Shown in pieces: positions 8,733-18,719 of a stretch of 64,000 nucleotides of DNA (positions are counted from its first letter, which is position 1; every line of letters begins with the position of its first letter). The notes below the pieces were generated by a model. That model was not told the origin of the DNA, did not search any database, and worked only from the letters and a program-made list of their open reading frames with translations. Position numbers and translations under genes: made by a program. The stretch comes from Hoeflea_A sp965204935. GTDB taxonomy: Bacteria > Pseudomonadota > Alphaproteobacteria > Rhizobiales > Rhizobiaceae. The stretch lies in NCBI RefSeq assembly GCF_965204935.1, contig NZ_CBDBFO010000002.1. One strand, written 5' to 3'.

Positions 8733-9034
8733 AGCAATTCTGAGTTAGATTGGATCATTTGACCGAGGCGATTTTGGTTTCTGGCTGGGCGGCTTGCGCG
8801 CCGTGGTGCCAACCCACCACAAGCGGAAGCCAACGACGCCAGAGGCCAAAATCGCCCGGCCCATTCAGTGTTCGTTTTCAACATCTACTTCCCTTTCCAG
8901 GGTGGGGAAAAATCGGCCCATCGGCGTTGTTGCGCCGCTTGCCCGATGTCCCACATCGCGCTGCGCGACGCGCCTAGCCGACTGAACCGATTTTTCGCCA
9001 TCAAATGCTCCAATCTAACTCAGAATTGCTCTAG
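8729..9034. repeat. MITE-like palindromic element, 306 bp
   Basis: Terminal inverted repeats of 34 bp (8729-8762 and 9001-9034) match at 33 positions, beginning CTAGAGCAATTCTGAGTTAG. Inside are two further stem structures. In one, 8767-8785 pairs with 8838-8856 and has a two-base internal loop. In the other, 8907-8916 pairs with 8987-8996. No coding frame is convincing. The outer CTAG or TA is probably the duplicated target. The TAG stops of fghA (8730-8732) and tgt (9031-9033, minus strand) both lie in the ends. The transposase family that would move it is unknown. Confidence 0.82.
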
Positions 9035-10161
9035 ACGGGATCGATATCACCCCGTTCCCATTCGGCCTGTGTCTGCGCCATGAAGTCGGCATAGCGTCCC
9101 GCCTCGATCGCTTCGCGGATACCCTGCATGAGCTGTTGATAGTAGGCGAGGTTATTCCAGCTCAGCAGCATGCCGCCGAGCGCTTCGTTGGATCGCACAA
9201 GGTGATGAAGATAGGCACGTGAATAGTCGCGTGCGGCGGGGCAACCGGATTGCTCGTCAAGCGGGCGCGGATCTTCCGCGTGACGGGCGTTGCGCAAATT
9301 GATCTTGCCGCGGCGCGTATAGGCCAGTCCGTGCCGGCCGGCACGAGTCGGCATCACGCAGTCGAACATGTCGATACCCCGCGCCACCGATTTGAGGATA
9401 TCGTCGGGCGTTCCGACGCCCATCAGATAGCGCGGTCTGTCCTGCGGCAACAGCGGACAGGTCACATCCAGCATGGCCAGCATGACGTCCTGCGGCTCGC
9501 CGACCGCCAGACCGCCGATGGCATAACCTTTGAGATCCATTTCTTTCAGGGCGGTCGCGGAGCGTTCGCGCAAGCTCACGACATCGCCTCCCTGCACGAT
9601 GCCGAACATCGCCCTGCCCGCCTGGTCGCCGAACGCCGTCTTGCAGCGTTCGGCCCATCGCAGCGACAATTCCATGGATTTTTCGATCGTTTCTTCGTCT
9701 GCCGGCAGCCGGACGCACTCATCAAGCTGCATCTGGATGTCCGCGCCCAACAGGCCCTGGATCTCGATCGACCGTTCGGGGGACATCTCGTGCCTGGTGC
9801 CGTCGACATGCGACTGGAACGTGACACCCTGTTCAGTGATCTTGCGCAGGCCCGCAAGCGACATCACCTGGAAACCGCCGGAATCTGTCAGGATGGGATG
9901 CGGCCAGCGACAGAATTCATGCAGGCCGCCGAGACGCGCGACACGCTCTGCGCCGGGACGCAGCATCAAATGATAGGTGTTGCCCAAAATGACGTCCGCG
10001 CCCAGCTCACGGACCTGGTCCATATACATGGCCTTGACCGTGCCACCGGTGCCGACCGGCATGAAGGCTGGCGTGCGGATTTCGCCGCGGGGCATAGTGA
10101 CCGACCCGCGCCTTGCCGTTCCATCCTCTGCAATCAGGGAAAACTTGAAATTCTCCGTCAT
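9031..10161 (-). CDS. tgt: tRNA-guanine transglycosylase
   Basis: Exchanges guanine 34 for preQ1 in GUN-anticodon tRNAs, in queuosine synthesis. It is 376 aa from ATG 10161, which overlaps the queA stop as ATGA. Substrate and catalytic motifs are seen: GNTYHLMLRPG, LTDSGGFQVMSL, FGIVQGG, AIGGLAVGEP and FDCVMPTRAGRHG with the nucleophile Asp. The zinc site is unusual: where CxCxxC is expected the sequence reads SGCPAA. A longer upstream frame exists but lies inside queA. The stop codon is provided by the repeat at 9001-9034. Confidence 0.95.
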   Translation of the reverse strand: MTENFKFSLIAEDGTARRGSVTMPRGEIRTPAFMPVGTGGTVKAMYMDQVRELGADVILGNTYHLMLRPGAERVARLGGLHEFCRWPHPILTDSGGFQVMSLAGLRKITEQGVTFQSHVDGTRHEMSPERSIEIQGLLGADIQMQLDECVRLPADEETIEKSMELSLRWAERCKTAFGDQAGRAMFGIVQGGDVVSLRERSATALKEMDLKGYAIGGLAVGEPQDVMLAMLDVTCPLLPQDRPRYLMGVGTPDDILKSVARGIDMFDCVMPTRAGRHGLAYTRRGKINLRNARHAEDPRPLDEQSGCPAARDYSRAYLHHLVRSNEALGGMLLSWNNLAYYQQLMQGIREAIEAGRYADFMAQTQAEWERGDIDPV

Positions 10162-11255
10162 TGATCTGATCCGTTGGCTCGTGTGAGCAGGCTCGCATCG
10201 CCATAGGAATAGAACCGGTAGCCGTTTTCGATCGCGTGTCGATAAGCCTTGCACATTGTCTCGTAGCCTGAGAAGGCACACACAAGCATGAATAGCGTCG
10301 AACGGGGCAGATGGAAATTGGTCATCAGCAGGTCGACGAACCGGAACCGGTAGCCAGGGGTGATAAAGATATCGGTGGAGCCGCGCCAGGCCTTCAACTG
10401 CCCGGCGGGATCACTGGCACTTTCCAGGAGGCGCAACGATGTCGTGCCTACACAAACGATGCGCCCGCCCCGCGCCTTGATCGCGTTCAAAGCGCTCGCC
10501 GTGTCTTCGCTCACCTCGCCGATTTCCGCGTGCATGACGTGGTCGTCCGTGTCATCGGCCTTTACTGGCAGGAAAGTGCCGGCGCCGACATGCAAGGTTA
10601 CAAAGTGGCGTTCAACACCCGCCCGTTCCAGACTTGCAAACAGCTTATCGGTGAAATGCAGGCCCGCGGTCGGAGCCGCCACAGCGCCTTCCTGGCGCGC
10701 ATAGACCGTCTGGTAGTCCGCGCGATCGCGCGCATCATCGTTACGTTTGGAGGCGATGTAGGGCGGCAGCGGCACATGGCCTGTCGCGGCGATAGCCGCG
10801 TCGAGTTCCGCACCGGAAAGATCGAATCTCAACTCGACTTCACCGGCTTCGCCCTTGTTCTCGATCGTTCCGTCCAGCGACTTCTCAGAACCGGTGCCAC
10901 CCGGATCGCCGAAACTGAAACGGTCACCAGCCTTCAGCCGTTTCGCCGGTCTCGCGAAAGCCTTCCAACGATCTGACGCGATACGTATATGAAGCGTTGC
11001 CGAGATCCTGGTGGTCGCCACTTCTGTGCCCGCGCGGCGCCGGCGGACCCCTTCCAGCTGAGCCGGGATGACCTTTGTGTCATTTAGCACAAGCGCATCA
11101 ACTGGGCGCAGTATGCTGACCAGATCCGTTACAACGTGATCAGAGAGCCCGCTGGCCGGATCAACCGCCAGCAGCCGCGCGCTGTCGCGCGGCACAGCGG
11201 GGCGAAGCGCGATGGCACTTTCCGGCAATTCGAAGTCAAACAGGTCGACACGCAT
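10158..11255 (-). CDS. queA: S-adenosylmethionine:tRNA ribosyltransferase-isomerase
   Basis: Adds the epoxycyclopentane precursor from SAM to preQ1 in tRNA, the step after Tgt. It is 365 aa. QueA signatures include MRVDLFDFELPESAIALRP at the start, VLNDTKVIPAQLEG, AAPTAGLHFT, THVGAGTF-like LHVGAGTFLPVK and MTNFHLPRSTLFMLV. It is translationally coupled to tgt by a four-base overlap. A terminator hairpin lies between it and the upstream ppiB, so the pair probably has its own promoter in that short gap or just downstream of the terminator. Confidence 0.96.
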   Translation of the reverse strand: MRVDLFDFELPESAIALRPAVPRDSARLLAVDPASGLSDHVVTDLVSILRPVDALVLNDTKVIPAQLEGVRRRRAGTEVATTRISATLHIRIASDRWKAFARPAKRLKAGDRFSFGDPGGTGSEKSLDGTIENKGEAGEVELRFDLSGAELDAAIAATGHVPLPPYIASKRNDDARDRADYQTVYARQEGAVAAPTAGLHFTDKLFASLERAGVERHFVTLHVGAGTFLPVKADDTDDHVMHAEIGEVSEDTASALNAIKARGGRIVCVGTTSLRLLESASDPAGQLKAWRGSTDIFITPGYRFRFVDLLMTNFHLPRSTLFMLVCAFSGYETMCKAYRHAIENGYRFYSYGDASLLTRANGSDQ

Positions 11256-11261
11256 GAATTG

Positions 11262-11304
11262 GGCCCAACAACAAACAAGCGCCCGCCTGGAGAAGGCGGG
11301 CGCT
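11262..11304 (-). terminator. Rho-independent terminator after ppiB
   Basis: On the minus strand a perfect 10-bp GC-rich stem (AGCGCCCGCC with GGCGGGCGCT, 11278-11304, seven-base loop) is followed by a T-rich run TGTTTGTTGTT. It sits between the ppiB stop and the queA start and would end the cyclophilin transcript. Confidence 0.8.
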
Positions 11305-11326
11305 GCATTCTTTACTGCCGTTTAAA

Positions 11327-11800
11327 TCAAATGTCAGCGGCGACCCGCATGGTCGTGATGCTGTCGGGATCGTTCACCGGCTCGCCTCGCTTGATCTTAT
11401 CGACCACATCCATGCCTTCGACCACCTGGCCCCAGACGCTGTACTGCTTGTTGAGCCAGGGCGCCTCATCGAAGCAGATGAAGAACTGGGAGTTGGCCGA
11501 ATTCGGGTTCTGCGAACGGGCCATCGAACAGGTGCCCCGGACGTGGTTTACATTCGAGAATTCAGCCTGGAGGTCTGGCTTGTCCGAGCCGCCCATCCCG
11601 GTGCCCGTCGGGTCGCCCGTCTGGGCCATGAACCCGTCGATCACACGGTGGAAGACGATACCGTCGTAGAAATTCTCCCGCGACAGTTCCTTGATCCGGG
11701 CAACATGATTGGGTGCAAGGTCGGGCATCAATTCAATGACGATCGTGCCCTTGCTGGTTTCCATGACAATCGTGTTTTCCGGGTCTTTGTACTCGGCCAT
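11327..11800 (-). CDS. ppiB: Cytoplasmic peptidyl-prolyl cis-trans isomerase (cyclophilin)
   Basis: Catalyses proline cis-trans isomerisation during protein folding. It is 157 aa with no signal peptide. Cyclophilin core motifs are present: FYDGIVFHRVIDGFMAQTGD with the catalytic Arg, NSANSQFFICF and the tryptophan-containing WLNKQYSVWGQVVEGMDVV. AGGAGG precedes the ATG. It lies directly downstream of a second cyclophilin that has a signal peptide, giving a cytoplasmic/periplasmic pair. Confidence 0.93.
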   Translation of the reverse strand: MAEYKDPENTIVMETSKGTIVIELMPDLAPNHVARIKELSRENFYDGIVFHRVIDGFMAQTGDPTGTGMGGSDKPDLQAEFSNVNHVRGTCSMARSQNPNSANSQFFICFDEAPWLNKQYSVWGQVVEGMDVVDKIKRGEPVNDPDSITTMRVAADI

Positions 11801-11820
11801 TTCGACCTCCTTTTCTTGGT

Positions 11821-12396
11821 TTATTCGCCGACGCGAACCTTGATCATGCGATCCGGGTTCTGGACGGCACCATTGGCTGCGTCGTCGCCGCGTTTGATGT
11901 TCCTGATATGCTCCATGCCGTCGACCACACGGCCGAACACGGTATATTTGCCGTCGAGCGATCCGACACGTTCAAACATGATGAAAAACTGGGAATTGGC
12001 TGTATCCGGGTGGCTTGAGCGCGCCATTCCGACAATTCCGGGCTCGAACGGTACGTCAGAAAACTCCTGCTGCAGGTTGGGCTCCCGCGATCCGCCGGTT
12101 CCGACGAGCCTTGCATTGAAGCCGTTTTCCATATTGCCGTATTCGACATCGCCCGTCTGCGCCATGAAGCCGTCAATCACCCGGTGGAAGGCGACGTTGT
12201 CATATCTGCCGGCATTGGCGAGATCCTTGATGCGCCGCACATGCTCCGGCGCGACATCCGGAAGAAGCTCGATGACGACATCGCCGTCCTTGAGGGTAAT
12301 GGTCATTTTGTTTTCGGGGTCGATATCCGCGCGCGCCAGGCTCAGCACGCCGATCGCAAGCAGGGCCGCAACGGCCAGTGGTCTGAAGAATTTCAT
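11821..12396 (-). CDS. Periplasmic peptidyl-prolyl cis-trans isomerase (cyclophilin)
   Basis: Cyclophilin of 191 aa with an N-terminal signal peptide (FFRPLAVAALLAIGVLSLARA, cleavage expected near residue 23), so it should act in the periplasm. Core motifs include VAFHRVIDGFMAQTGD, NSQFFIMFERV and KYTVFGRVVDGMEHI. It is 20 bp upstream of ppiB on the same strand and probably in one transcript with it. The two likely arose by duplication, judging from their matching cores. Confidence 0.92.
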   Translation of the reverse strand: MKFFRPLAVAALLAIGVLSLARADIDPENKMTITLKDGDVVIELLPDVAPEHVRRIKDLANAGRYDNVAFHRVIDGFMAQTGDVEYGNMENGFNARLVGTGGSREPNLQQEFSDVPFEPGIVGMARSSHPDTANSQFFIMFERVGSLDGKYTVFGRVVDGMEHIRNIKRGDDAANGAVQNPDRMIKVRVGE

Positions 12397-12449
12397 GATA
12401 ACTCCGTCGGTTCTCGGAAAGGACTGCCGGCTGCGACCAGGCGTTTCGG

Positions 12450-12941
12450 TCAGGATTTCCGTTCCTTAAGGGCCGCCAGGACGGGGGCCGGTACGAAAGC
12501 GCTCACATCTCCCCCCATGGCAGCGATCTGCCGCACCAATGTGGCAGTAATGGGCCGGTTGAGCGGACTTGCAGGCAAAAAGACAGTCTGGATCTCGGGC
12601 GCCATCTCCCGGTTCATTCCTGCCATCTGCATCTCGTAATCGAGGTCAGAACCATCCCTCAGCCCGCGCATCAATATCGTTGCGGCGCTGTCGCGCGCCG
12701 CATCTATCGCAAGTCCGTCAAAGGAGATGACAGAGACCCTGTCTTCTCCTCCTGGAAGGATGTCGGACAGCGACGCCCTGATGAGATCCGAGCGCTCCTC
12801 GAACGTGAAGATGGGTTTCTTGGACGCCTGGATGCCAATTCCGACAACAATCTTGTCCGCAACATTCAGGGCCTGAACGAGCACATCAAGGTGGCCGTTT
12901 GTGATCGGATCGAATGATCCCGGATAAAATGCAATCGACAT
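12450..12941 (-). CDS. coaD: Phosphopantetheine adenylyltransferase
   Basis: Forms dephospho-CoA from 4'-phosphopantetheine and ATP, the penultimate step of CoA synthesis. It is 163 aa, the family's normal length. The nucleotidyltransferase motif GSFDPITNGHLD lies at residues 8-19, and RGLRDGSDLDYEMQMAGMNR and the C-terminal ITATLVRQIAAMGGDVSAFVP are also typical. It is in the same direction as the two cyclophilin genes downstream, with a gap of about 50 bp. Confidence 0.96.
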   Translation of the reverse strand: MSIAFYPGSFDPITNGHLDVLVQALNVADKIVVGIGIQASKKPIFTFEERSDLIRASLSDILPGGEDRVSVISFDGLAIDAARDSAATILMRGLRDGSDLDYEMQMAGMNREMAPEIQTVFLPASPLNRPITATLVRQIAAMGGDVSAFVPAPVLAALKERKS

Positions 12942-13152
12942 GGGCTACTCGTGTCAGCGATCCGCCTGGGGATTCGTCCCGCCGCTTTTGTCACGACGGC
13001 GCGCCGGGCGCAAGCAAAACAAGCCGGCGACACGTTCCGCGGAAGCCCGAGAATTCCGTGCCGAGGACATGAACGACAGCTGAACGGCCGTTTCAGAAAC
13101 GCTTCAGCCGCGCCTCTCTACCCTGATCGGGACAATTTGAGAGGAATCCACA

Positions 13153-13269
13153 ATGCTAATTTTATCTTTCATCGCTACGCTTTTCGTAACGATAAGCATT
13201 GCCGCAGCGCTCGTGCTGGCGTCCGAACCGGCCGAAAGGCAAACCGTCAGAAACCCGCGCCGACGCTGA
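13153..13269 (+). CDS. Micro-ORF: 38-aa single-helix membrane protein
   Basis: The ATG at 13153 follows GAGAGGA by seven bases. The product begins MLILSFIATLFVTISIAAAL, one predicted membrane helix, and ends in a short basic tail (RNPRRR). No family is recognised. Its layout matches a second micro-ORF 177 bp downstream on the same strand, which argues that both may be real. It is short, so chance remains possible. Confidence 0.45.
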   Translation: MLILSFIATLFVTISIAAALVLASEPAERQTVRNPRRR

Positions 13270-13446
13270 AAAGGGAAACAAAACAGGGGAACTGCCGAAG
13301 ATCACAAGCACGTGTGTGAATTCGGGCCACCAATCACAAGACGCTTGATGTGCATTGAAGATTGCAGCGCCAGTTCCCATATCAATCTTCAAGGGCGCGA
13401 AGAGTGCACTCGATAGTCATTCGAAAGTGACATCACGGAGACGGAA

Positions 13447-13581
13447 ATGGTTACAGCACTGACGATCCTGGCGGTTCTCATAGCCTCGATGTTTCTCGCA
13501 ACCATGGGCGCGGCCATGATGGCTATGCATCGCGAACGGGTTGAAGCCACCGAAAGAGCGCGCAGCAGGATCAAGAATTGA
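13447..13581 (+). CDS. Micro-ORF: 44-aa single-helix membrane protein
   Basis: The ATG at 13447 is preceded by GGAG six bases upstream. The product begins MVTALTILAVLIASMFLATM, a membrane helix with small residues, followed by a charged C-terminus (HREREV-like, ending RARSRIKN). A strong plus-strand terminator follows at 13641, consistent with a real short transcript. No homologous family is recognised and the role is unknown. Confidence 0.5.
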   Translation: MVTALTILAVLIASMFLATMGAAMMAMHRERVEATERARSRIKN

Positions 13582-13640
13582 GTTTAATTGGATTTACCCA
13601 GGGACTCTTCTGACCTCCAATCAATCAAGTCCCCACCTGA

Positions 13641-13669
13641 TCCGGATGGTTCCCCGCCATCCGGATTTT

Positions 13670-13671
<2 letters not shown>
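13641..13671 (+). terminator. Rho-independent terminator
   Basis: A perfect 9-bp stem TCCGGATGG / CCATCCGGA (13641-13649 and 13657-13665) with a seven-base loop is followed by a T run (ATTTTTTAT). The T run is on the plus strand, so it ends the transcript of the micro-ORF at 13447. It abuts the gyrA stop on the opposite strand. Confidence 0.82.
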
Positions 13672-16438
<2,767 letters not shown>

Positions 16439-16786
16439 GAAATATGTCCGTCACATTTTATGGAATCAGTTGCGCTCCTTATAGACGATCATACTGACAA
16501 AAGCCAACTTTCAAGCGACAATTCCTGCCTCTTTTTCTGTATATTTTTCAAATACTTATAGGAGAATATTTTTGCCAAATCATATTCAATTGCAGCTTGC
16601 GGTAAATTAGCCGGGAAAATGCGCCGATTCGGGAGGCGCGAACCTCTGCCAACACCGCTTTCCGCCCGGTTGCGACACAGCGGATCCAGTGCGGTTTCAG
16701 CAGAATTCAGGGCCCGGTTTGGCGAGCGGTTGCGTCTGTGATATGCGGACGCAGGTCATCAGATTTGCCATCAGGAATTGCCGGAT
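16439..16786. other. Intergenic region between gyrA and marC, no gene seen
   Basis: About 350 bp separating two divergent genes. The part next to gyrA (about 16490-16610) is clearly richer in A+T than its surroundings. On the minus strand it holds a possible promoter for gyrA: TTGGCT, 18 bases, then TATAAG. No RNA gene, repeat or convincing small frame was found. Confidence 0.5.
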
Positions 16787-17416
16787 ATGGTCTCCTACGA
16801 TGCTCTGCTCAACGCGTTCGTGACGCTGCTGGTTATGCTCGATCCACCCGGAAACGCGCCAATATTTCTCGCCCTGACGATTGGCATGAGCCGTGCCGAA
16901 CGCATTCAGGTCGCATTGCGGGGCTGTGTGACCGCATTCATCATCCTGACGGTCTTCGCGATTGCCGGCTCCGGCATCTTGAAGGTCATCGGCATCACGA
17001 TCCCGGCCTTTCGCGTTGCGGGCGGCCTGCTGCTGTTCTGGATTGCGTTCGAAATGGTGTTTGAAAAACGCCAGGAACGCCGCGAGGCCAGCGCAAAGAA
17101 GGTTGTCACCAAGGACCACATTCGAGACATCGCCGCCTTTCCGCTGGCCATTCCATTGATCGCGGGACCCGGATCCATCTCGGCAACGGTGCTGTTGTCG
17201 TCGACCTATTCCACGCCCCTGGAACGGATCGAGCTGATCGGCATTCTCTTTGCCGTCATTGCAATTCTGTTCGCCGCCTTCGTGATCGCGGAACGCCTCG
17301 ACCGTCTGCTCGGCGAGAGCGGGCGGGCGATCCTGACACGCTTGCTCGGCGTGCTTCTAGCAGCCCTGTCGGTTCAGTTTGTGGCAGATGGCATCAAAGC
17401 CCTGATTCAGGCCTGA
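16787..17416 (+). CDS. MarC-family integral membrane protein
   Basis: Inner-membrane protein of about 209 aa with six predicted helices. MarC/YchE-type motifs include VMLDPPGNAPIFLALT in the first helix region, RVAGGLLLFWIAFEMVF and FPLAIPLIAGPGSISA. The function of the family is not settled; an early link to multiple antibiotic resistance was not upheld. ATG 16787 has AGGA about ten bases upstream, while an in-frame TTG at 16778 is possible. It is divergent from gyrA and converges on the small periplasmic protein gene. Confidence 0.85.
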   Translation: MVSYDALLNAFVTLLVMLDPPGNAPIFLALTIGMSRAERIQVALRGCVTAFIILTVFAIAGSGILKVIGITIPAFRVAGGLLLFWIAFEMVFEKRQERREASAKKVVTKDHIRDIAAFPLAIPLIAGPGSISATVLLSSTYSTPLERIELIGILFAVIAILFAAFVIAERLDRLLGESGRAILTRLLGVLLAALSVQFVADGIKALIQA

Positions 17417-17435
17417 AACGCTGTTGAGGTGACGG

Positions 17436-17822
17436 CTATTTCAACTCGACGACCAGTTCTTTGCCGCCCAGGCCATGAACGCTGTCATGGCCGCGTACGG
17501 TCACGCTCGTGACGCCATCCGGAATCTCGACACCTGAAAGCGAACGTGTAAACGGCTGCTCGTTTTCATGCGGATGGGCGAGCACGCGCTTTCCGTATAC
17601 GGTCCCGTCCGGTCCGACGACATCCCAGCGGTCGGCATAGTGGTCCCAGCCCTCGTCGTCATGAAGCAACGTCACGGAAAACCGCCATAAGCCGCTCGAC
17701 TGGCGCTCTGCGTCGACCGCCACCACTTCGACCTCTCCGGCGATGGAAAACGATGTGAACGACATCAAAGCTCCCGCCATGAAAACGCAACAGCGCCATT
17801 GCGCGAACGTCTTTTCGGACAT
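17436..17822 (-). CDS. Conserved hypothetical secreted protein
   Basis: Protein of 128 aa with a signal peptide (about residues 1-28, CVFMAGALMSFTSFSIAGE). The mature part is beta-rich, with FSVTLLHDDEGWDHYADRWDV and HPHENEQPF, suggesting an immunoglobulin-like fold. The name and role are not recognised. ATG 17822 sits five bases after a perfect AGGAGG, which decides the start over a GTG two codons upstream. Confidence 0.75.
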   Translation of the reverse strand: MSEKTFAQWRCCVFMAGALMSFTSFSIAGEVEVVAVDAERQSSGLWRFSVTLLHDDEGWDHYADRWDVVGPDGTVYGKRVLAHPHENEQPFTRSLSGVEIPDGVTSVTVRGHDSVHGLGGKELVVELK

Positions 17823-17922
17823 GTGCACCTCCTGATCGTCAGGGAGCTATCAATACATGCCCCCAGACCTTATGGAAATCACATGCGCGCGAGCGGAACT
17901 TGTGCTGCGTGAGTGTTCAGGA

Positions 17923-18399
17923 TCAGAACGGAATCTCGTCGTCCATGTCGCGCGAAAAGCCACCTTCCTGTGCCGGCGCCGACTGCCCATAATCCTGCTG
18001 GTTGTCGCCGAAACCACCACCGCCACCACCGCCGGAGCCGCCTTCCGAACGGCCGTCGAGCATCGTGAGCGCAGAATTGAAGCCTTGGAGCACGACCTCA
18101 GTGGAGTATCGGTCCTGACCGCTCTGGTCCTGCCACTTGCGGGTCTGCAACTGGCCCTCGAGATAAACCTTCGAGCCCTTCCTCAGATATTGCTCGGCAA
18201 TCTTGCAGAGACCCTCGTTGAAAATCACGACACGGTGCCACTCCGTCTTCTCCCGGCGTTCGCCCGTGTTGCGGTCCCGCCAGCTCTCGGAAGTCGCTAT
18301 CCGCAGATTGGCGATCGGCCGGCCGTCCTGTGTCCGGCGGATCTCCGGATCCGCGCCCAAGTTTCCCACCAAAATAACCTTGTTGACACTGCCTGCCAT
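17923..18399 (-). CDS. ssb: Single-stranded DNA-binding protein
   Basis: Binds and protects single-stranded DNA during replication, recombination and repair. It is 158 aa. An N-terminal OB-fold (MAGSVNKVILVGNLGADPE to about residue 110) is followed by a Gly-rich linker (SEGGSGGGGGGGFGD) and the acidic protein-docking tip DMDDEIPF. The start was set at MAGSV, two codons inside the longest frame. It is divergent from uvrA across a region with a LexA box, so SOS control is likely. Confidence 0.96.
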   Translation of the reverse strand: MAGSVNKVILVGNLGADPEIRRTQDGRPIANLRIATSESWRDRNTGERREKTEWHRVVIFNEGLCKIAEQYLRKGSKVYLEGQLQTRKWQDQSGQDRYSTEVVLQGFNSALTMLDGRSEGGSGGGGGGGFGDNQQDYGQSAPAQEGGFSRDMDDEIPF

Positions 18400-18529
18400 G
18401 ATCAAACCTCACAAATCCGGGCCCGCAACCTTATGCCGAAAGGTCTGAGCCCCCTTAGTTCCGGGGCGACAATAAACCAAGAAAAGGGGCCGTGCCCGCC
18501 GACAAAAAACTATCCACAGGAGCTTTTTT

Positions 18530-18544
18530 GTTCACATTATGTTC
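18530..18544. promoter_or_regulatory. LexA (SOS) box, GTTC-N7-GTTC
   Basis: The sequence GTTCACATTATGTTC matches the alphaproteobacterial LexA direct-repeat operator exactly. It lies in the region of about 320 bp between divergent ssb and uvrA, 131 bp from ssb and 176 bp from uvrA, and could serve both. Assignment rests on the motif and on these being classical SOS genes. Confidence 0.8.
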
Positions 18545-18719
18545 TAGTTGCACTATTGTGTCTTGTCAAATGATTCAGCTTGGGTCATGAGTGTGAGGCA
18601 ATGTGGCGTTTGTATCTCGATTTGCGGCGGATCAGCCCTAGATTCAACTCCGCATCAATCCACGAATTGCTGTCTGAACGGCGCGGCGCGCATCTTTGAT
18701 CCGAGTGCGGAAGGAGACC

